DNA of 64,000 nt from Puffinus mauretanicus (taxonomy: Eukaryota; Chordata; Aves; Procellariiformes; Procellariidae), in the NCBI GenBank assembly GCA_023333565.1, contig JAJKFH010001934.1, positions 1-64,000 on the forward strand. The letters run 5' to 3'. The notes beneath the pieces are model-generated. The model was not told the origin of the DNA, did no database searches, and saw only the letters and a list, made by a program, of their open reading frames with translations. The translations under genes and the position numbers were made by a program. How positions within the stretch are numbered: position 1 is the stretch's first letter; every line of letters starts with the position of its first letter. Positions 62,301-64,000 of this stretch are shown one piece after another.

Positions 62301-64000
62301 GGTTTGATCCCCATCGTCACCAACCCGCCCAGGGACAATATTGACAACTGTAGCTTGACCAAAGGTCAGAATTAAGTGGGTCTCTAAAGCTTGGGTCCAG
62401 CTCTCATTCAAACTTTATGTTTTCAAGAACAATCCTTAAAGAAAAAAAAAGCACAGAACTGGAGTGCCTGGCCTGCTCCACCCCACTTCCTGGATAAAGC
62501 TTGTCCTTGGCTGTGAATGCAAGTGGATTTTCAAAGTCACTCTATCAACATGCTGTCTGTGTTTTCCGTGGGTAGATGTTTGCTTTCGTTTGTTTTTAAC
62601 TAAGTTTTGGATTAAACTCTGTATCGGTTTCTATGACAAAAACCCACTCAAGGTCAATAAGGGGCAAATCGGAATGAAAAGTGTCGCAACGCAGCATTTT
62701 AAATTCCTGCAGCATTTAGTAGCAACCGACTCTGCAGATGTTTAAAACTGGTGGAAAACATAACTATTCCCCTTCCTCATGTGACCAAGCATACAGACTT
62801 TAGTACTTCCCATAAAGTAACATTTTGCACCAGCTTTGTGGCAGGGAAGCACACGCACACACACCCTGCTGGCTTCTCACATCTTTTCCTTTCAACTTTT
62901 CCATCTCGCAAGTCTTTGGGAAGGATACGCAAGTGTGAGAGTTACAGAGGGCTCCATCAATTATGACCCTGTCTGCAGCAGGTGTACTTAATAAAAGTTT
63001 TTTAGCATTATTAGTATCATTTCATGTCCACTAACACCTGCAGTACTGAAAGACTTAGACATTCCGTATTTTCTGGTGTCTTATCATCCAGGCCTACTCC
63101 TGGCGTTAACACATCATGCAGTCCCACCAGTGGTCTGATCTACATAGAGGTGCCCAATTCTGCTGTTGCTACTAATGAAAGTAAAACAGTAATGCCAAAT
63201 GTGAAACTTCTGGCAGGAAAAAAAAAAAAAATCCTACCATGGGAAGGTCCTTGAGGTCAAATTACAGCTAACAGGGAGGAGCTGCAATCTCTTCGGTTTC
63301 TCCAAAGGACATATGCTATTTGTATCCCAAAGGAGTAACCCTAACACAAACCTAAATGCTGGTGAGGTACAACCCCAAGGACATTCCCTAACAATTTACT
63401 TCTTCTCTGGAAGAAATACGGTCTAAGGTCACCGGCAGGTCAGTGCGTTTGACGAAACTACCCGACCATATCCCATTACACCCTTCAAAGCTTCCTTTCA
63501 GAGAGCGCCTAGGGATTTAATATTGGGAAAACATTTTCCAAAACATGCTACAGCACCCACACGGTCTCACCCCAAGTAGTTTTATGTTTTGTGTGCCCAT
63601 AGTTAATAGTCAAGGGGCTTACACACATCTTTAAAGCGCAGCCAGCCGTACTGAAGGGTGCACCCACTTGTGGGGCAGGAAGACAGCCAGGAGGGAGAAG
63701 TTGCTTTCGCAGCAACGCTGCACCACCAGAATCTGGCAATCACCAGAACTTGCACCAATAAGGGCAGCCAGCTCACACCCAGACACACAGACTTTGTACA
63801 CAGACACGCACACGTTTGCACAAGCGCTGATATCAAACCCAGACTACAAAGGCAGCAACCAGCCTGGAAAAGGAGGGACCCCCCTGCCCCAGCACAGCAC
63901 CACTGCCTCTCCCTTAGAGGGGACCCTGCAGCACCCCCACTTCTCCCCAGCTCCCCCAAGCCATTCCCCACTAAGTCAGACCTCTGTAACGGCCCCAGGA

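Larger units (their letters stand above)
47772..64000. other. Probable WASF2 intron 1 or upstream DNA; no coding exon recognised
   Basis: About 16.2 kb with moderate to low GC content, short A and T runs (48,218; 48,560; 61,190; 62,020) and no long ORF. I recognise no coding exon or CpG-island promoter. Mammalian WASF2 has a very long first intron, which fits. The stretch holds old CR1-like and MIR-like repeat remnants and some AT-rich segments reported separately. Confidence 0.5.

Noticed and set aside
62270..62330. Possible tRNA-like T-arm (CCTGGTTTGATCCCCATC)
   Set aside because: No acceptor stem or D-arm could be folded around it; at most it is part of an old tRNA-derived SINE.

Overview
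The window is vertebrate nuclear DNA, most likely from a bird. It holds intron-rich genes with GT-AG splice sites in the order SYTL1 - MAP3K6 - CD164L2 - GPR3 - WASF2, which is the order on human 1p36.11. The left 25 kb is very GC-rich, with compact introns and many tandem repeats, as in an avian microchromosome. The right part is more AT-rich, with long introns and traces of old CR1 and MIR elements. All gene names come from reading translated exons and comparing them with remembered families; no database search was run.

Layout. 1-378: G-rich tandem repeat inside SYTL1. 502-2198 (+): the last eight exons of SYTL1 (C2A and C2B domains); the 5' part lies outside the window. 2439-12048 (-): MAP3K6 (ASK2), tail to tail with SYTL1, about 29 coding exons, one of them uncertain. 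12049-16766: no convincing gene, but four separate minisatellites and one orphan exon candidate; human FCN3 would lie here and no ficolin is seen. 16767-20558 (-): complete five-exon CD164L2. 20559-23090: divergent promoter interval between CD164L2 and GPR3, filled by a roughly 0.9 kb CACTGCACC-type repeat and a GAGCC repeat. 23861-24863 (+): GPR3, with one coding exon, a non-coding first exon near 23.1 kb and a CRE, CCAAT and TATA promoter. 25.7-31.3 kb: intergenic, nothing recognised. About 31.3-47.8 kb (-): WASF2 (WAVE2), eight coding exons and a long 3' UTR. 47.8-64 kb: probably WASF2 intron 1 or upstream DNA; no coding exon recognised.

The genes do not form an operon-like unit. They cover vesicle tethering (SYTL1), stress MAP kinase signalling (MAP3K6), a sialomucin-like membrane protein (CD164L2), constitutive cAMP signalling (GPR3) and Arp2/3-driven actin assembly (WASF2). 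Exon chains were joined by splice sites and reading phase. CD164L2 (167 aa) and WASF2 (500 aa) close completely in frame. MAP3K6 closes only if an inferred 44-bp exon is accepted.
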